From Thiofaba sp049322715 (lineage in GTDB: Bacteria > Pseudomonadota > Gammaproteobacteria > Halothiobacillales > Halothiobacillaceae): a stretch of DNA of 64,000 nucleotides. Below are positions 1 through 7,983 of the stretch, piece after piece. The notes beneath the pieces are model-generated. The model searched no databases, was not told the origin of the DNA, and saw nothing but the letters and a program-made list of their open reading frames with translations. Location of the stretch: positions 74,836 to 138,835 of the forward strand of contig JBMOQP010000011.1 of NCBI GenBank assembly GCA_049322715.1, in the 5' to 3' direction. The position numbers and the translations under genes were made by a program. Within the stretch, counting starts at the first letter, position 1. Each line of letters opens with the position of its first letter.

Positions 1-53
1 CCCAGCAGGGCCTTCGGATCGAGGCGCGGCAGACTCAGATCGGCAAGCTTCAT
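1..53 (-). CDS. flhA: FlhA flagellar export protein, N-terminal fragment (runs off window)
   Basis: Only 17 complete codons are inside the window, reading MKLADLSLPRLDPKALL from an ATG at 53-51. The assignment rests mainly on position: it is the next minus-strand gene after flhB at the end of a fliLMNOPQR-flhB series, where flhA is the usual neighbour. FlhA is the large inner-membrane component of the flagellar type III export gate and binds FlhB, export chaperones and the ATPase complex. No catalytic or membrane part of the protein is visible here, so identity cannot be confirmed from this window. Confidence 0.6.
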   Translation of the reverse strand, partial: MKLADLSLPRLDPKALL

Positions 54-138
54 GTTTCCTCGCTCAGGGATGGGGATGGCCCATGCGGGCCTTTGCCATC
101 CTCAAGCACGGATCGTGCCGGATTGAGTTGCCAGGGGT

Positions 139-254
139 CGGTTGCCGGTTGCCGGTTCGGGGAGTTGTAACCTGCCCGCTACCCGCTACCCGCTACCCGC
201 TACCCGCTACCCGCTACCCGCTACCCGCTACCCGCTACCCGCTGACCACTGACC
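139..254. repeat. Heptanucleotide tandem array (ACCCGCT)x9 with flanking words, between flhB and flhA
   Basis: Nine perfect tandem copies of ACCCGCT fill 181-243, preceded by a partial unit at 175-180. Upstream are two further 7-bp-spaced words (GTTGCCG, 141-154) and the 18-bp word CGGTTCGGGGAGTTGTAA (153-170). Immediately downstream is GACCACTGACC (244-254), which is the unit of the other heptamer array, located next to tsaB. The 207-bp flhB-flhA gap is otherwise featureless. It resembles the short tandemly repeated repetitive (STRR) heptamers known from cyanobacteria; function unknown. Copy number could vary by slippage. Confidence 0.85.
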
Positions 255-260
255 GCTGTT

Positions 261-1391
261 TCAGGTCCACGGCCCTTCGGGCACCTCGACCTCTGGCCGC
301 GGTGGCGCGGCGCCCCCCTGCCGGCGGGCCTCGTTCAGTTGGTAGACGTAGGCCAGCACCTGCGCCACCGCACGGTAGAGCTCGGCCGGGATCGGCTGGT
401 TGAGGTCGGTGGTCTGGTACAGCGCGCGGGCCAGCGGCGGTGCGGAGAAGACCAGCACGCCGTGTTCCTCGCCGATCTCGCGGATGCGCGCCGCGACCAG
501 GTCCCGCCCCTTGGCCACCACGATCGGCGCGTCGCCCTTCGCTCCGTCGTAACGCAGGGCCACGGCGAAGTGGGTCGGGTTGGTGATGATGACGTCCGCC
601 TTCGGCACCTCCTGCATCATGCGGCGCTGGGCAGCCTGCATCTGCAGCTGGCGGATCTTCTGCTTGACCTCTGGCTTGCCCTCGGTCTCCTTGAACTCGT
701 CCCTGATCTCCTGCTTGGTCATGCGCAGTTGCTTGATGTGCTCCCACAATTGGTAGGGCACATCAAAGGCCGCGATCAGCAGGGTGGAGGCGCTCATCAG
801 CAGGAAGCCCCAGCCGAGGATCTCCATCGCCGCCAATAATCCGCCGCGCGGGTCGGTCAGACCAAGGCGCAGCAGATCGTCGAGCTCCAGCCAGATCACC
901 AGTACAGCCACGGCGCCGACCAGCAGGAACTTGATGATGCTCTTGATGAGCTCGATCAGGGCGCGCAGGGCGAACATGCGCTGGAGGCCCTTGAGCGGAT
1001 CGATGCGCTCGAACTTCGGCGCCAGCGCCTTCCAGCTGAAACCGATGCCGCCCATCAGCAGCGGCGCCAGGAAGGCAGCCAGCATCAGCAGGCCGATCAG
1101 GGGCAGGATGGCCAGGAAGCCGCGCCAGGCCATCTCGCCCAGCCCGCGCGTCATCCACAGCGGGTCGAAGATCATCTCCCGCGTGGGCGACAGCCCGGTG
1201 CGCAGCTCCTCCAGCAGGGCCGCCGCCGTGGCGGGACCAAGCAGCAGGAGGCCCGCCGCCGAGACGATCAGCACCAGCGTGGTCCCGAGCTCGCGCGAAC
1301 GCGCGATCTGCCCCTGTTCGCGTGCCTCCCGCTGGCGTTTCGGGGTTGGGGCTTCGGTGCGTTCCTGGCCGCTGTCGGGCTGCTCCGCCAT
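261..1391 (-). CDS. flhB: FlhB, flagellar export substrate-specificity switch protein
   Basis: The 376-residue product has the FlhB layout: a charged N-terminus (ERTEAPTPKRQREAREQGQ), four hydrophobic segments between about residues 35 and 215, then a cytoplasmic domain with the self-cleaving NPTH motif (ITNPTHFAVALRY, near residue 270). Cleavage between Asn and Pro in this family switches export from rod/hook to filament substrates. The length is normal. It follows fliR with a 3-bp gap and is probably cotranscribed with the upstream fli genes. A 207-bp gap holding the heptamer array separates it from flhA. Confidence 0.97.
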   Translation of the reverse strand: MAEQPDSGQERTEAPTPKRQREAREQGQIARSRELGTTLVLIVSAAGLLLLGPATAAALLEELRTGLSPTREMIFDPLWMTRGLGEMAWRGFLAILPLIGLLMLAAFLAPLLMGGIGFSWKALAPKFERIDPLKGLQRMFALRALIELIKSIIKFLLVGAVAVLVIWLELDDLLRLGLTDPRGGLLAAMEILGWGFLLMSASTLLIAAFDVPYQLWEHIKQLRMTKQEIRDEFKETEGKPEVKQKIRQLQMQAAQRRMMQEVPKADVIITNPTHFAVALRYDGAKGDAPIVVAKGRDLVAARIREIGEEHGVLVFSAPPLARALYQTTDLNQPIPAELYRAVAQVLAYVYQLNEARRQGGAAPPRPEVEVPEGPWT

Positions 1392-1394
1392 GCC

Positions 1395-2177
1395 CTACCC
1401 CCCGAGCATCTGGCGCATGGCGATCAGCCCCTGCTCGAGCAGGCGCTCGAACTGGGGCCTGAGCACCGGCGCGGCCAGCAGCATCATGACGAAGCCCACC
1501 AGCAGGGTGAGCGGGAAGCCGACCGAGAAGATGTTCAGCTGCGGCGCGGCGCGCGTGATCACCCCGAGGGCGAGGTTGGTCATGAGCAGGGCCGTCAGCG
1601 CCGGCAGCGCCACCCACATCGCCCCCTCGAACATCGAGCCGGCCCAGCCCGCCACCGCCCACCAGGCCTCGCGCGCGAGCGGCTCGGCGGTGATAGGCAT
1701 CAGGCGGAAACTGTCGGCCAGCATCTCGACCAGCATCAGGTGCCCGTCCAGGGTGAGGAACAGCAGGGTCACGACGATGGTGTAGAACTGGCTGATCACC
1801 GGCACGGTGACGCCGTGCTGCGGATCCACGGTGGAGGCGAAGCCCAGGCCCATGGTCAGCGCGAGCACCTCGCCGGCATTGACGAACACGGCGAATACCA
1901 GTTGCAGGATGAAGCCCATGCCGACCCCGATCAGGATCTGGTTGGTGGCGATCAGCACCGCCTCGGCCGAGAACGGCTCGACCCGCGGGGCCTCGGGCAC
2001 CAGCGGCATCATCACGAGGGTGATCAGCACCGCGGCGAGCATGCGGATGCGGGCGGGAAGGGTGCGCGCCCCGAACGGCGGGGCCACCATCAGCAGGCCG
2101 CCGATGCGCAGCAAGGGCCACATGAACAGTCCGAGCCAGGCCATCACCTCCTCGATGGGGATGATCAGCGGCGCCAT
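1395..2177 (-). CDS. fliR: FliR, flagellar export gate membrane protein
   Basis: A 260-residue, strongly hydrophobic protein with several membrane segments, including the family-typical stretch ending in NLALGVITRAAPQLNIFSVG. FliR assembles with FliP and FliQ into the export gate at the centre of the flagellar MS ring. It sits in the canonical fliP-fliQ-fliR-flhB order, 10 bp after fliQ and 3 bp before flhB, so translation is probably coupled. Length is normal for the family and no irregularity is seen. Confidence 0.96.
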   Translation of the reverse strand: MAPLIIPIEEVMAWLGLFMWPLLRIGGLLMVAPPFGARTLPARIRMLAAVLITLVMMPLVPEAPRVEPFSAEAVLIATNQILIGVGMGFILQLVFAVFVNAGEVLALTMGLGFASTVDPQHGVTVPVISQFYTIVVTLLFLTLDGHLMLVEMLADSFRLMPITAEPLAREAWWAVAGWAGSMFEGAMWVALPALTALLMTNLALGVITRAAPQLNIFSVGFPLTLLVGFVMMLLAAPVLRPQFERLLEQGLIAMRQMLGG

Positions 2178-2187
2178 CGGGACCTCC

Positions 2188-2457
2188 TCAGCCGATCAGG
2201 CCGGGGATGGAGTCGAACAGCCGGCGGGTGTAGTCGACCAGCACCCCCAGCATCCACGATCCGGCCAGCAGGATCACCACCACCATCGCCAGAAGCTTGG
2301 GAATGAAGCTCAGGGTCATCTCGTTGATCTGAGTGGCCGCCTGGAAGATGCCGACCAAGAGACCGGCCGCCAGCGCGGTCAGCAGCAGCGGCAGGGAAAG
2401 CATGAGGATGACCGTGAGGGCCTGCCGGGTGATGTCGATGACGGTATCCGCGTTCAT
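2188..2457 (-). CDS. fliQ: FliQ, flagellar export gate subunit
   Basis: An 89-residue protein with two membrane helices (about residues 17-37 and 50-72), the standard FliQ size and layout, starting MNADTVIDITRQAL. It contributes to the FliP5-FliQ4-FliR1 export gate. It lies 7 bp after fliP and 10 bp before fliR on the same strand, as in most flagellated gammaproteobacteria. Nothing unusual is seen. Confidence 0.96.
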   Translation of the reverse strand: MNADTVIDITRQALTVILMLSLPLLLTALAAGLLVGIFQAATQINEMTLSFIPKLLAMVVVILLAGSWMLGVLVDYTRRLFDSIPGLIG

Positions 2458-2464
2458 GGCGCGC

Positions 2465-3211
2465 TCAGGTGTAGAAGCTCGCGGCGAGCGTGCCCATCAG
2501 CAGCGCCCAGCCGTCGACCAGCACGAACAGCATCAGCTTGAACGGCAGCGACACGATCATCGGCGAGAGCATCATCATGCCCATCGACATCAGGGTGCTG
2601 GCCACCACCAGGTCGATGATGAGGAAGGGGATGAAGATGAGGAAGCCGATCTGGAAGGCCGTCTTCAGCTCGGAGGTGAGGAAGGCCGCCATCAGGGTGG
2701 TGAACGGCACCTGCTCCGGCGACTCGAAGCCATCCTTGCCGGCGATGCGGCCGAACAGGGCGATGTCCTCCTCGCGCGTCTGCCGCAGCATGAATTCGCG
2801 CAGGGGCTTGGCGGCCGCCTCGATGGCGGGCCTGGCCTCCATCTGCTCGTTCATATAGGGCGCCACGCCCTCGGTCCAGGAACGTTCGAACACCGGCGCC
2901 ATGATGAACATGGTGAGGAACAGCGCGAGCCCGAGCAGGATCTGGTTGGAGGGTGTCTGCGCCGTGCCGATCGCCTGGCGCAGGATGGCCAGCACGATGA
3001 TGATGCGGGTGAAGGAGGTCATCATCAGCAGCAGCGACGGCAGCAGGGTGAGCACCGTCATCAGCGCCAGCACCTGCAGGGTCAGCGAATAGCCCTGCCC
3101 TCCGTCCGCCAGTTCCTTGACCGTCACCACCGGCAGCCCCTCTGGCTGCGCCAGGGCCCACTCGGGCAGGAACAGCGGCAGCAGGAGCAAGATCCAGCGC
3201 AGGGCCTTCAT
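2465..3211 (-). CDS. fliP: FliP, flagellar export gate protein
   Basis: A 248-residue protein with a cleavable-type signal peptide (MKALRWILLLLPLFLPEWALA), a periplasmic segment and four membrane helices. Recognisable family stretches are TSFTRIIIVLAILRQAIGT and the C-terminal membrane pair after FLIFIPFLIIDLVVAS. FliP forms the pentameric core of the export gate. Its start overlaps the end of fliO by 4 bp (3208-3211), indicating translational coupling. Full length. Confidence 0.97.
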   Translation of the reverse strand: MKALRWILLLLPLFLPEWALAQPEGLPVVTVKELADGGQGYSLTLQVLALMTVLTLLPSLLLMMTSFTRIIIVLAILRQAIGTAQTPSNQILLGLALFLTMFIMAPVFERSWTEGVAPYMNEQMEARPAIEAAAKPLREFMLRQTREEDIALFGRIAGKDGFESPEQVPFTTLMAAFLTSELKTAFQIGFLIFIPFLIIDLVVASTLMSMGMMMLSPMIVSLPFKLMLFVLVDGWALLMGTLAASFYT

Positions 3212-3744
3212 GGCTCGTCCTGTTTTCGTGCCCTTCCGGCATCCATGCCGGAAGTCTGCTTCGCAGATAGGGCGCTCAAATCATCGCTCCGGATGTTCAC
3301 TTCAGCCAGCGTCTGCTCGAAGCCTCCCTTGGACTTGGACCTGGAGATGGGGGGCACATCCAGCAGCGGGTCGGAGGTCTGCGCGGTGGTGTCCACGGCC
3401 TCCGGCGGCAGGTGCAGCAAGGGCTCGATCTGGCCGCTGGCGACCCCCAGGACCAACTGGTGGCCAGCCACCTCGATCCACACCACCCGCTCGCGCGGAC
3501 CGACCGCCAGGCTGCCCTGCACCGCGATCTCCTGCTGCCTTCCTGCGCGCGGCAGGCCACCGAAGCGCCTCATCAGGGCGATGAGGACGAACAGCAGGGC
3601 AAGCAACCCGAGCAGGCTGAGGGTCAGCTTGACCAGGTAGCCGCCGGAGAGCGGGTCCGGCCCGCTGGCGGGCACCACGCCCTCGGCCGCCTGCAGCAGG
3701 CCCGGGACAAGCGCGAGCAGCACGGCGGGCAGGCGGTGCATCAC
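3208..3744 (-). CDS. fliO: FliO, flagellar export gate assembly protein
   Basis: A 178-residue protein with an N-terminal signal-like segment (MMHRLPAVLLALVPGLLQAAEG), one membrane helix near residues 38-60 followed by the basic MRRFGGLPRAGRQQ, and a cytoplasmic domain with the family phrase VGPRERVVWIEVAGHQLVLGV. FliO is a chaperone-like factor that stabilises the FliP ring. The tail beyond residue 120 is low-complexity and variable, as usual for FliO. It overlaps fliN by 4 bp (ATGA) and fliP by 4 bp, so it is part of the same translational chain. Confidence 0.93.
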   Translation of the reverse strand: MMHRLPAVLLALVPGLLQAAEGVVPASGPDPLSGGYLVKLTLSLLGLLALLFVLIALMRRFGGLPRAGRQQEIAVQGSLAVGPRERVVWIEVAGHQLVLGVASGQIEPLLHLPPEAVDTTAQTSDPLLDVPPISRSKSKGGFEQTLAEVNIRSDDLSALSAKQTSGMDAGRARKQDEP

Positions 3745-4139
3745 TTCAGCCGCCTCACCCGCTCGGCCGGGCTGATGACGTCGGTCAGGCGGATGCCGAA
3801 TTTCTCGTTCACCACCACCACCTCGCCGTGCGCGATCAGGGTGCCGTTGACCAGCACGTCGAGCGGCTCGCCGGCCAGGCGGTCGAGCTCGACGATCGAG
3901 CCCTGGTTGAGCTGCAGCAGGTTGCGGATGGGCAGACTGGTGCGGCCGATCTCGAGCGAGATCGTGACCGGGATGTCGAGGATGACCTCGAGGTTGACCT
4001 CCGGATTGCCGGTCAGGCCCGCGTCGTCGCCCAGGGCGGCGGGCTGCACCGATTCGGTCTTGCCCGGCGTCCCGGCCTGCTCGGCCATGGCGGCCGCCCA
4101 GTCGTCCATCGTGCTGTCGTTTGTTGTGTCAATGGCCAT
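3741..4139 (-). CDS. fliN: FliN, flagellar C-ring protein
   Basis: The 132-residue product has a variable acidic N-terminus and a C-terminal SpoA/FliN domain with the family core NLEVILDIPVTISLEIGRTSLPIRNLLQLNQGSI (quoted in part: ISLEIGRT, LLQLNQGS). FliN forms the base of the switch complex with FliM and FliG and docks the export apparatus. Its start lies 11 bp inside the end of fliM and its stop overlaps the fliO start. Normal length and no missing region. Confidence 0.97.
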   Translation of the reverse strand: MAIDTTNDSTMDDWAAAMAEQAGTPGKTESVQPAALGDDAGLTGNPEVNLEVILDIPVTISLEIGRTSLPIRNLLQLNQGSIVELDRLAGEPLDVLVNGTLIAHGEVVVVNEKFGIRLTDVISPAERVRRLK

Positions 4140-5145
4140 CTTGCTTCGTTCCCGACTTGGATTCAGTGTGCTCCTCGGGGTGCACGATCTCGGTGATCTT
4201 CACCGCCGCGTTGCCGCGATGGACCCCCCACTCCCCGCGGAAGATGGGGGTGTTCTGGGCCTGCAGCGAGACCGTTGAGGGCATGTCGAACGGAATGACA
4301 TCCCCCGCCTTCATGTGCATCACGTCGTACAGGCTGAGCTGGGCCTCGCCCAGATGGGCGTGGAGCTGCAGCCTGGCGCTGCCCAGCTCGCGCTTGAGCG
4401 AGCGCGACCAGCGCTCGTCGATCTCGCCGCGATCGCTCTGCACCCCCGCGTCGAGCAGGTCGCGGATCGGCTCGATCATGTTGTAGGGGATGGTCAGGTG
4501 GAACTGGCCGCCGCCCCCCTCGAGCTCGATGCGGAAGGCGCATACCGCCACCACCTCGCTCGGCGCCACGATGTTGGCGAGCTGGGGGTTCATCTCGTGG
4601 CTCACCAGCTCGAAGCGCACCGGCAGGACGGAGTGCCAGGCCTTCTGCATCTCGTCGAAGGCGATCTGCAGCACGCGGTGCACCACACGCAGCTCGGTGG
4701 GGGTGAATTCCCGCCCCTCGATCTTGGCGTGGCGGCCGCTGCCGCCGAAGAAATTGTCGACCAGGGTGTAGACCAGGCGCGACTCCATCATGAACACGCC
4801 GATCCCCTTGAGCGGCTTCATGTGCACGATGGTCAGGCTGGTCGGCACGAACAGGCTGTGCACCCACTCGCCGTACTTGACCATGCGCACGCCCTCGATC
4901 GAGATCTCGACCGTGCGCCGCAGCATGCTCACCAGGCGGATGCGGAAGGCCCGCGCGAAGCGCTCGTTGATCATCTCCAGCGTGGGCAGGCGCCCACGCA
5001 CGATGCGCTCCTGGCTGGTGAAGTCGTAGGCGCGAACCCCCCTACCGCCGCGCGGGGCAAGCCCGGCCTCGGTCTCCACCTCGCCCTCGTCCACCCCCGT
5101 CAGGAGGGCGTCGATCTCGGCCTGGGAGAGGATGTCCATCGCCAT
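4129..5145 (-). CDS. fliM: FliM, flagellar motor switch protein
   Basis: A 338-residue protein. The extreme N-terminus MDILSQAEIDALL is the phospho-CheY binding peptide typical of FliM; the middle domain contains the conserved GGSGR loop (NFFGGSGRHAKIEGREFT), and a C-terminal SpoA domain precedes a short acidic tail. FliM transmits chemotaxis signals to the rotor. A second ATG lies two codons downstream (5139); either could be used. It follows fliL by 12 bp and overlaps fliN by 11 bp. Confidence 0.97.
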   Translation of the reverse strand: MAMDILSQAEIDALLTGVDEGEVETEAGLAPRGGRGVRAYDFTSQERIVRGRLPTLEMINERFARAFRIRLVSMLRRTVEISIEGVRMVKYGEWVHSLFVPTSLTIVHMKPLKGIGVFMMESRLVYTLVDNFFGGSGRHAKIEGREFTPTELRVVHRVLQIAFDEMQKAWHSVLPVRFELVSHEMNPQLANIVAPSEVVAVCAFRIELEGGGGQFHLTIPYNMIEPIRDLLDAGVQSDRGEIDERWSRSLKRELGSARLQLHAHLGEAQLSLYDVMHMKAGDVIPFDMPSTVSLQAQNTPIFRGEWGVHRGNAAVKITEIVHPEEHTESKSGTKQDGH

Positions 5146-5157
5146 GCCCGTCCGCCC

Positions 5158-5709
5158 TTACTGCATGATGAAATTGGTGAACAGCAGGTCCCCGACGTCC
5201 TCGGGATCGACCTTGGCCTGCTTCTCGAGCACCGAGCGCACCTCGGCGAGGGCCTGCAGGCGGAGCTGTTCGCGTCCCTGCGCGGTCTTCAGCTCGGGCG
5301 ACTTCTGCTGGCTGAACAGGGTCAGCAGGGCATGGCGCAGGGCGGGCATGTGCGCCTTGACCTTGGCCTCCAGCTCGGGATTGGTGGTCAGGATCTGCAC
5401 CTCCACCTGCAGGAAATCGGCCTCGCTGGTATCGGCCAGGTTGACCAGGAGTGGCTTGCCCGCCTCGCCGATCAGCACGTAGCTGGCCACTGCATTCTCG
5501 TCCTGCTTCTTCGGTTTCTCTTCCTCGTGCGCGGCACCCTCGGCCTGCTCTGCCGCCGGGGTACCGAGCTTCCCGCTCAGGAAGAGCCAAGCCCCGCCCC
5601 CAAGCACGCCGCCGAGGAGCAGGACCACGACGATCAGGAGAATCACGACCAGCTTGCTGCCGCCGGATTTCTTTGCAACGGGCTCTTCAGTCTGGTTCGC
5701 CTCGGCCAT
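5158..5709 (-). CDS. fliL: FliL, flagellar basal-body-associated stator protein
   Basis: A 183-residue protein with a short cytoplasmic N-terminus, one membrane helix at about residues 20-45 (LVVILLIVVVLLLGGVLGGG) and a periplasmic domain ending NFIMQ, the usual FliL finish (family ends near F-I-Q). FliL rings surround the MotA/MotB stators and support motor torque. The linker after the helix is Glu/Lys rich (AAHEEEKPKKQDE). It is the first fli gene of the visible run; the preceding gene on the same strand is a diguanylate cyclase 83 bp away. Confidence 0.93.
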   Translation of the reverse strand: MAEANQTEEPVAKKSGGSKLVVILLIVVVLLLGGVLGGGAWLFLSGKLGTPAAEQAEGAAHEEEKPKKQDENAVASYVLIGEAGKPLLVNLADTSEADFLQVEVQILTTNPELEAKVKAHMPALRHALLTLFSQQKSPELKTAQGREQLRLQALAEVRSVLEKQAKVDPEDVGDLLFTNFIMQ

Positions 5710-5792
5710 GGGTCATGCTCCTTCGTGTCGTTGGGGGGCGTTCAAGGGATGAAGCGGGCAGTGTACCAATGCCTCCCGGCCCGCGCATGCCC

Positions 5793-6716
5793 TCAGGCGC
5801 AGCACGCCCCGGCACGACGGCTGCGCTTGTCCTCGTAGAGCGCCGCATCGGCGCGGGCGGTGAATGCCGCCCCCCCTTCGCCCGGAAGCCACTGGGCCAC
5901 GCCAATGCTGCCCCGCAGCGGGATGATCTCCTCGCGCTGGATGAGCGGCTGGACCACCAGCACCTCCCGCAGGCGCCGCACCAGGTGCGCGGCCCCCGCC
6001 ATGTCCGTCTCGGGCATGAGGAGCGCGAATTCGTCGCCGCCGAAACGGAACAGCATGTCGCTGCCGCGTGCGGTCGCCTTGACGACCTGGGCGAAATGCT
6101 TGAGCAGCTCGTCGCCCACCACATGGCCGTAGCGGTCATTGACCTCCTTGAAACCGTCCATGTCCAGCATCATCAGCACCAGCCGGCCATCGTGGCGCCC
6201 GGCACGCACGATTTCGCGCGCCAGCGCCTCGTCGAAGGCCAGGCGATTGCCCACCCCGGTGAGTGGATCGCGGGACGCCAGGCGCAGGGTGTGCCGATAG
6301 AGCAAGGCGTTGCGCATGGGGTAGAGCAGGAAGGCCAGCAGGTCCTCGAACACCTCCAGCTCGTCCTTGCCGAACGGGAAGCGGCGCGAAAGTAGAAGCT
6401 CGCCCATGCGCTGCTCGTTCAGCCGCAGGCCATATTCGGCGACATGATCGGCCCCCTCGCCATGGACGAAGGAGAAGCCCTCCCCGGCAACCTCAAGGTG
6501 CAGGCCGTCAAAGGGAACGACCTTGTGGACGATGTCCGCAAACAGGCGCACGAGGGGCTCCAGCTCCAACGTGGTAGGCAGCTGGCGGCTGAGCGTGAAC
6601 ATGGCCTGCTGGCGCCGCTGCTCGAGCTGCGCCCCGGCCATGGCCTTGCGGTAGGCATGCAGGTCGCGCGCCGGCATGGGGCGGCGGAAAAGGGCGGATG
6701 TCATGTTCAGGCTCAT
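5793..6716 (-). CDS. Diguanylate cyclase (GAF-like sensor + GGDEF)
   Basis: The start at 6716 (MSLNMTSALFRRP) is chosen because AGGAGG sits 7 bases upstream; a longer frame begins at 6788 without such a site. The 307-residue product has a divergent GAF-like region (about residues 25-145) and a GGDEF domain with an intact active-site motif (FRFGGDEFALL) and substrate-binding DGFKEVND. An inhibitory I-site RGSD lies exactly five residues before GGDEF, so product feedback is likely. It lacks an EAL domain and membrane helices, so it should be a cytosolic c-di-GMP synthase. Its place directly upstream of fliL suggests a link to motility. Confidence 0.92.
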   Translation of the reverse strand: MSLNMTSALFRRPMPARDLHAYRKAMAGAQLEQRRQQAMFTLSRQLPTTLELEPLVRLFADIVHKVVPFDGLHLEVAGEGFSFVHGEGADHVAEYGLRLNEQRMGELLLSRRFPFGKDELEVFEDLLAFLLYPMRNALLYRHTLRLASRDPLTGVGNRLAFDEALAREIVRAGRHDGRLVLMMLDMDGFKEVNDRYGHVVGDELLKHFAQVVKATARGSDMLFRFGGDEFALLMPETDMAGAAHLVRRLREVLVVQPLIQREEIIPLRGSIGVAQWLPGEGGAAFTARADAALYEDKRSRRAGACCA

Positions 6717-6862
6717 GGAAAAACCTCCTGGCAGCCCCGCGATCCGGGGTATTGACCGAACCAATGCGAGGTTCGTGCCAAGATCCATGAGAGCGCATCA
6801 GAACAGGCTTCTTTGACGGGGAAGCGCCCCCGCCCAGGCAATGCGCCAGAAAACCGACGACC

Positions 6863-7129
6863 CTAGGTACATGCTGAAAAAAATCCTTCCCTGGATTTTT
6901 TCAGCTCGGCCAACCGCGAAGTGAATTTTCTCGAGGGCCGCACCTGCAGGGCTTCCGGCATGGATGTCGGCTCTCGACGGCCGTACCCCGCAGGGGCTTC
7001 GGCCATGGATGGCCGAAGGGACTTCGATGCGGGACCGCGGTTGCCTCCGCGAATCAAGGGCTTGCGCCCTTGTTCGCGTCAAGGCATCCATGCCCTGAAC
7101 GGGAGGCGCTGAATTTTCAGCGCTTCCCC
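6863..7129. repeat. Intergenic hairpin array L1 (between the diguanylate cyclase and tsaB)
   Basis: The 417-bp gap 6717-7133 holds no credible gene. From 6863 it is built of consecutive stem-loops: 6873-6905 (GCTGAAAAAAATCC arm, minus-strand loop with CAGGGAAGG), 6997-7018 (8-bp perfect stem CTTCGGCC around loop ATGGAT), 7050-7077, 7081-7096 (minus-strand loop ATGGAT) and 7106-7123 (GCGCTGAATTTTCAGCGC). It is a minus-oriented copy of the module also at 27.6, 30.5, 31.9 and 34.8 kb. One hairpin, CCAACCGCG/CGCGGTTGC, is split by about 100 bp of extra hairpins (about 6920-7035), suggesting a nested insertion. Ends near the tsaB stop codon. Confidence 0.75.
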
Positions 7130-7133
7130 AGAG

Positions 7134-7820
7134 TCAGGCCGGCTTCGGCTTTTCAGCCACCCGGTCGCGCAGGTAGACCGGCTGGGCCTCCCCGGCCGGA
7201 AGCAGGCCGCCATGACGGGCGAGGTGCGCCCCGATCAGGGCCACGTCGTGCGCGCGCGGCAGGAGGTGCGCGTCGCGCCCCGACTCGATGGCCGCGAAGC
7301 GCGGGGTGAGGATGGCGTCGTAGGCGAGCCAGCCGTGACCGGCGGCAAACCAGCCGGCATCGGGGGGCACCGGGGCCTCGGCGGGCGGCATCACCCGCTC
7401 CCCCCCCTCCAGTCGCATCTCGCCCGTTCCGTCCACGTGCCACGCCCCCCAGTAGACCTCGTGCATCCGCGCATCCAGCGCGGCCAGCACACGGTTCGCG
7501 CCGTGCAGGCGCCAGGCGGCATGCGCCAGGGCGGCGAGACTGGAAACAGGCACCACCGGCAACTCGGCGCCGAAGGCCAGGCCCTGGGTCACGCCGGCGG
7601 CGATGCGCAGGCCGGTGAAGGCCCCCGGCCCGCGGCCGAAGGCGATGCCATCGAGCTGGCGCAGACTCATCCCGGCCCCGGCGAGCAGGCGCTCGACCAT
7701 CGGCAGGATGAGCTGGGTGTGCTGACGCGGGGCGAGCGCGTACTCCTCCAGCACCGTGCCGTCGATCAGGAGGGCGGCGGAACAGGCCTCGGTGGAGGTG
7801 TCGATGGCGAGGAGCTTCAT
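7134..7820 (-). CDS. tsaB: TsaB, tRNA threonylcarbamoyladenosine biosynthesis partner
   Basis: A 228-residue protein of the ASKHA fold with the phosphate-binding opening MKLLAIDTSTEACSAAL and the family motif GRGPGAFTGLRIA. TsaB pairs with TsaD and TsaE to install t6A37 on ANN-decoding tRNAs and is normally essential. The start codon abuts a nine-copy array of the heptamer ACTGACC (minus-strand sense), so no Shine-Dalgarno sequence is visible. The first 64 bases of the coding region are duplicated at 7984-8047 by an assembly overlap, not by biology. Confidence 0.95.
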   Translation of the reverse strand: MKLLAIDTSTEACSAALLIDGTVLEEYALAPRQHTQLILPMVERLLAGAGMSLRQLDGIAFGRGPGAFTGLRIAAGVTQGLAFGAELPVVPVSSLAALAHAAWRLHGANRVLAALDARMHEVYWGAWHVDGTGEMRLEGGERVMPPAEAPVPPDAGWFAAGHGWLAYDAILTPRFAAIESGRDAHLLPRAHDVALIGAHLARHGGLLPAGEAQPVYLRDRVAEKPKPA

Positions 7821-7883
7821 GGTCAGTGGTCAGTGGTCAGTGGTCAGTGGTCAGTGGTCAGTGGTCAGTGGTCAGTGGTCAGT
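7821..7883. repeat. Heptanucleotide tandem array (GGTCAGT)x9 abutting tsaB
   Basis: Nine perfect GGTCAGT units (63 bp) run from the tsaB start codon to the N gap. The same 63 bp recur at 8048-8110 as part of the 127-bp assembly duplication. After them comes TTACAACTCCCCGAACCG (8111-8128), the reverse complement of the 18-bp word flanking the array beside flhB. In minus-strand sense the array lies where the tsaB ribosome-binding site should be. Confidence 0.9.
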
Positions 7884-7983
7884 NNNNNNNNNNNNNNNNN
7901 NNNNNNNNNNNNNNNNNNNNNNNNNNNNNNNNNNNNNNNNNNNNNNNNNNNNNNNNNNNNNNNNNNNNNNNNNNNNNNNNNNN
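7884..7983. other. Scaffold gap (100 N) flanked by an exact 127-bp contig overlap
   Basis: Bases 7757-7883 are identical to 7984-8110, 127 bp each. Equal-length exact overlaps at both gaps of this window point to contig ends from a k=127 graph assembly joined with a default 100-N spacer. The real sequence most likely runs from 7883 straight to 8111, deleting 227 bp. The tsaB-like fragment at 7984-8047 is therefore not a second gene. Confidence 0.92.

Noticed and set aside
175..243. Heptamer array considered as a CRISPR array
   Set aside because: Units are 7 bp and contiguous with no spacers.
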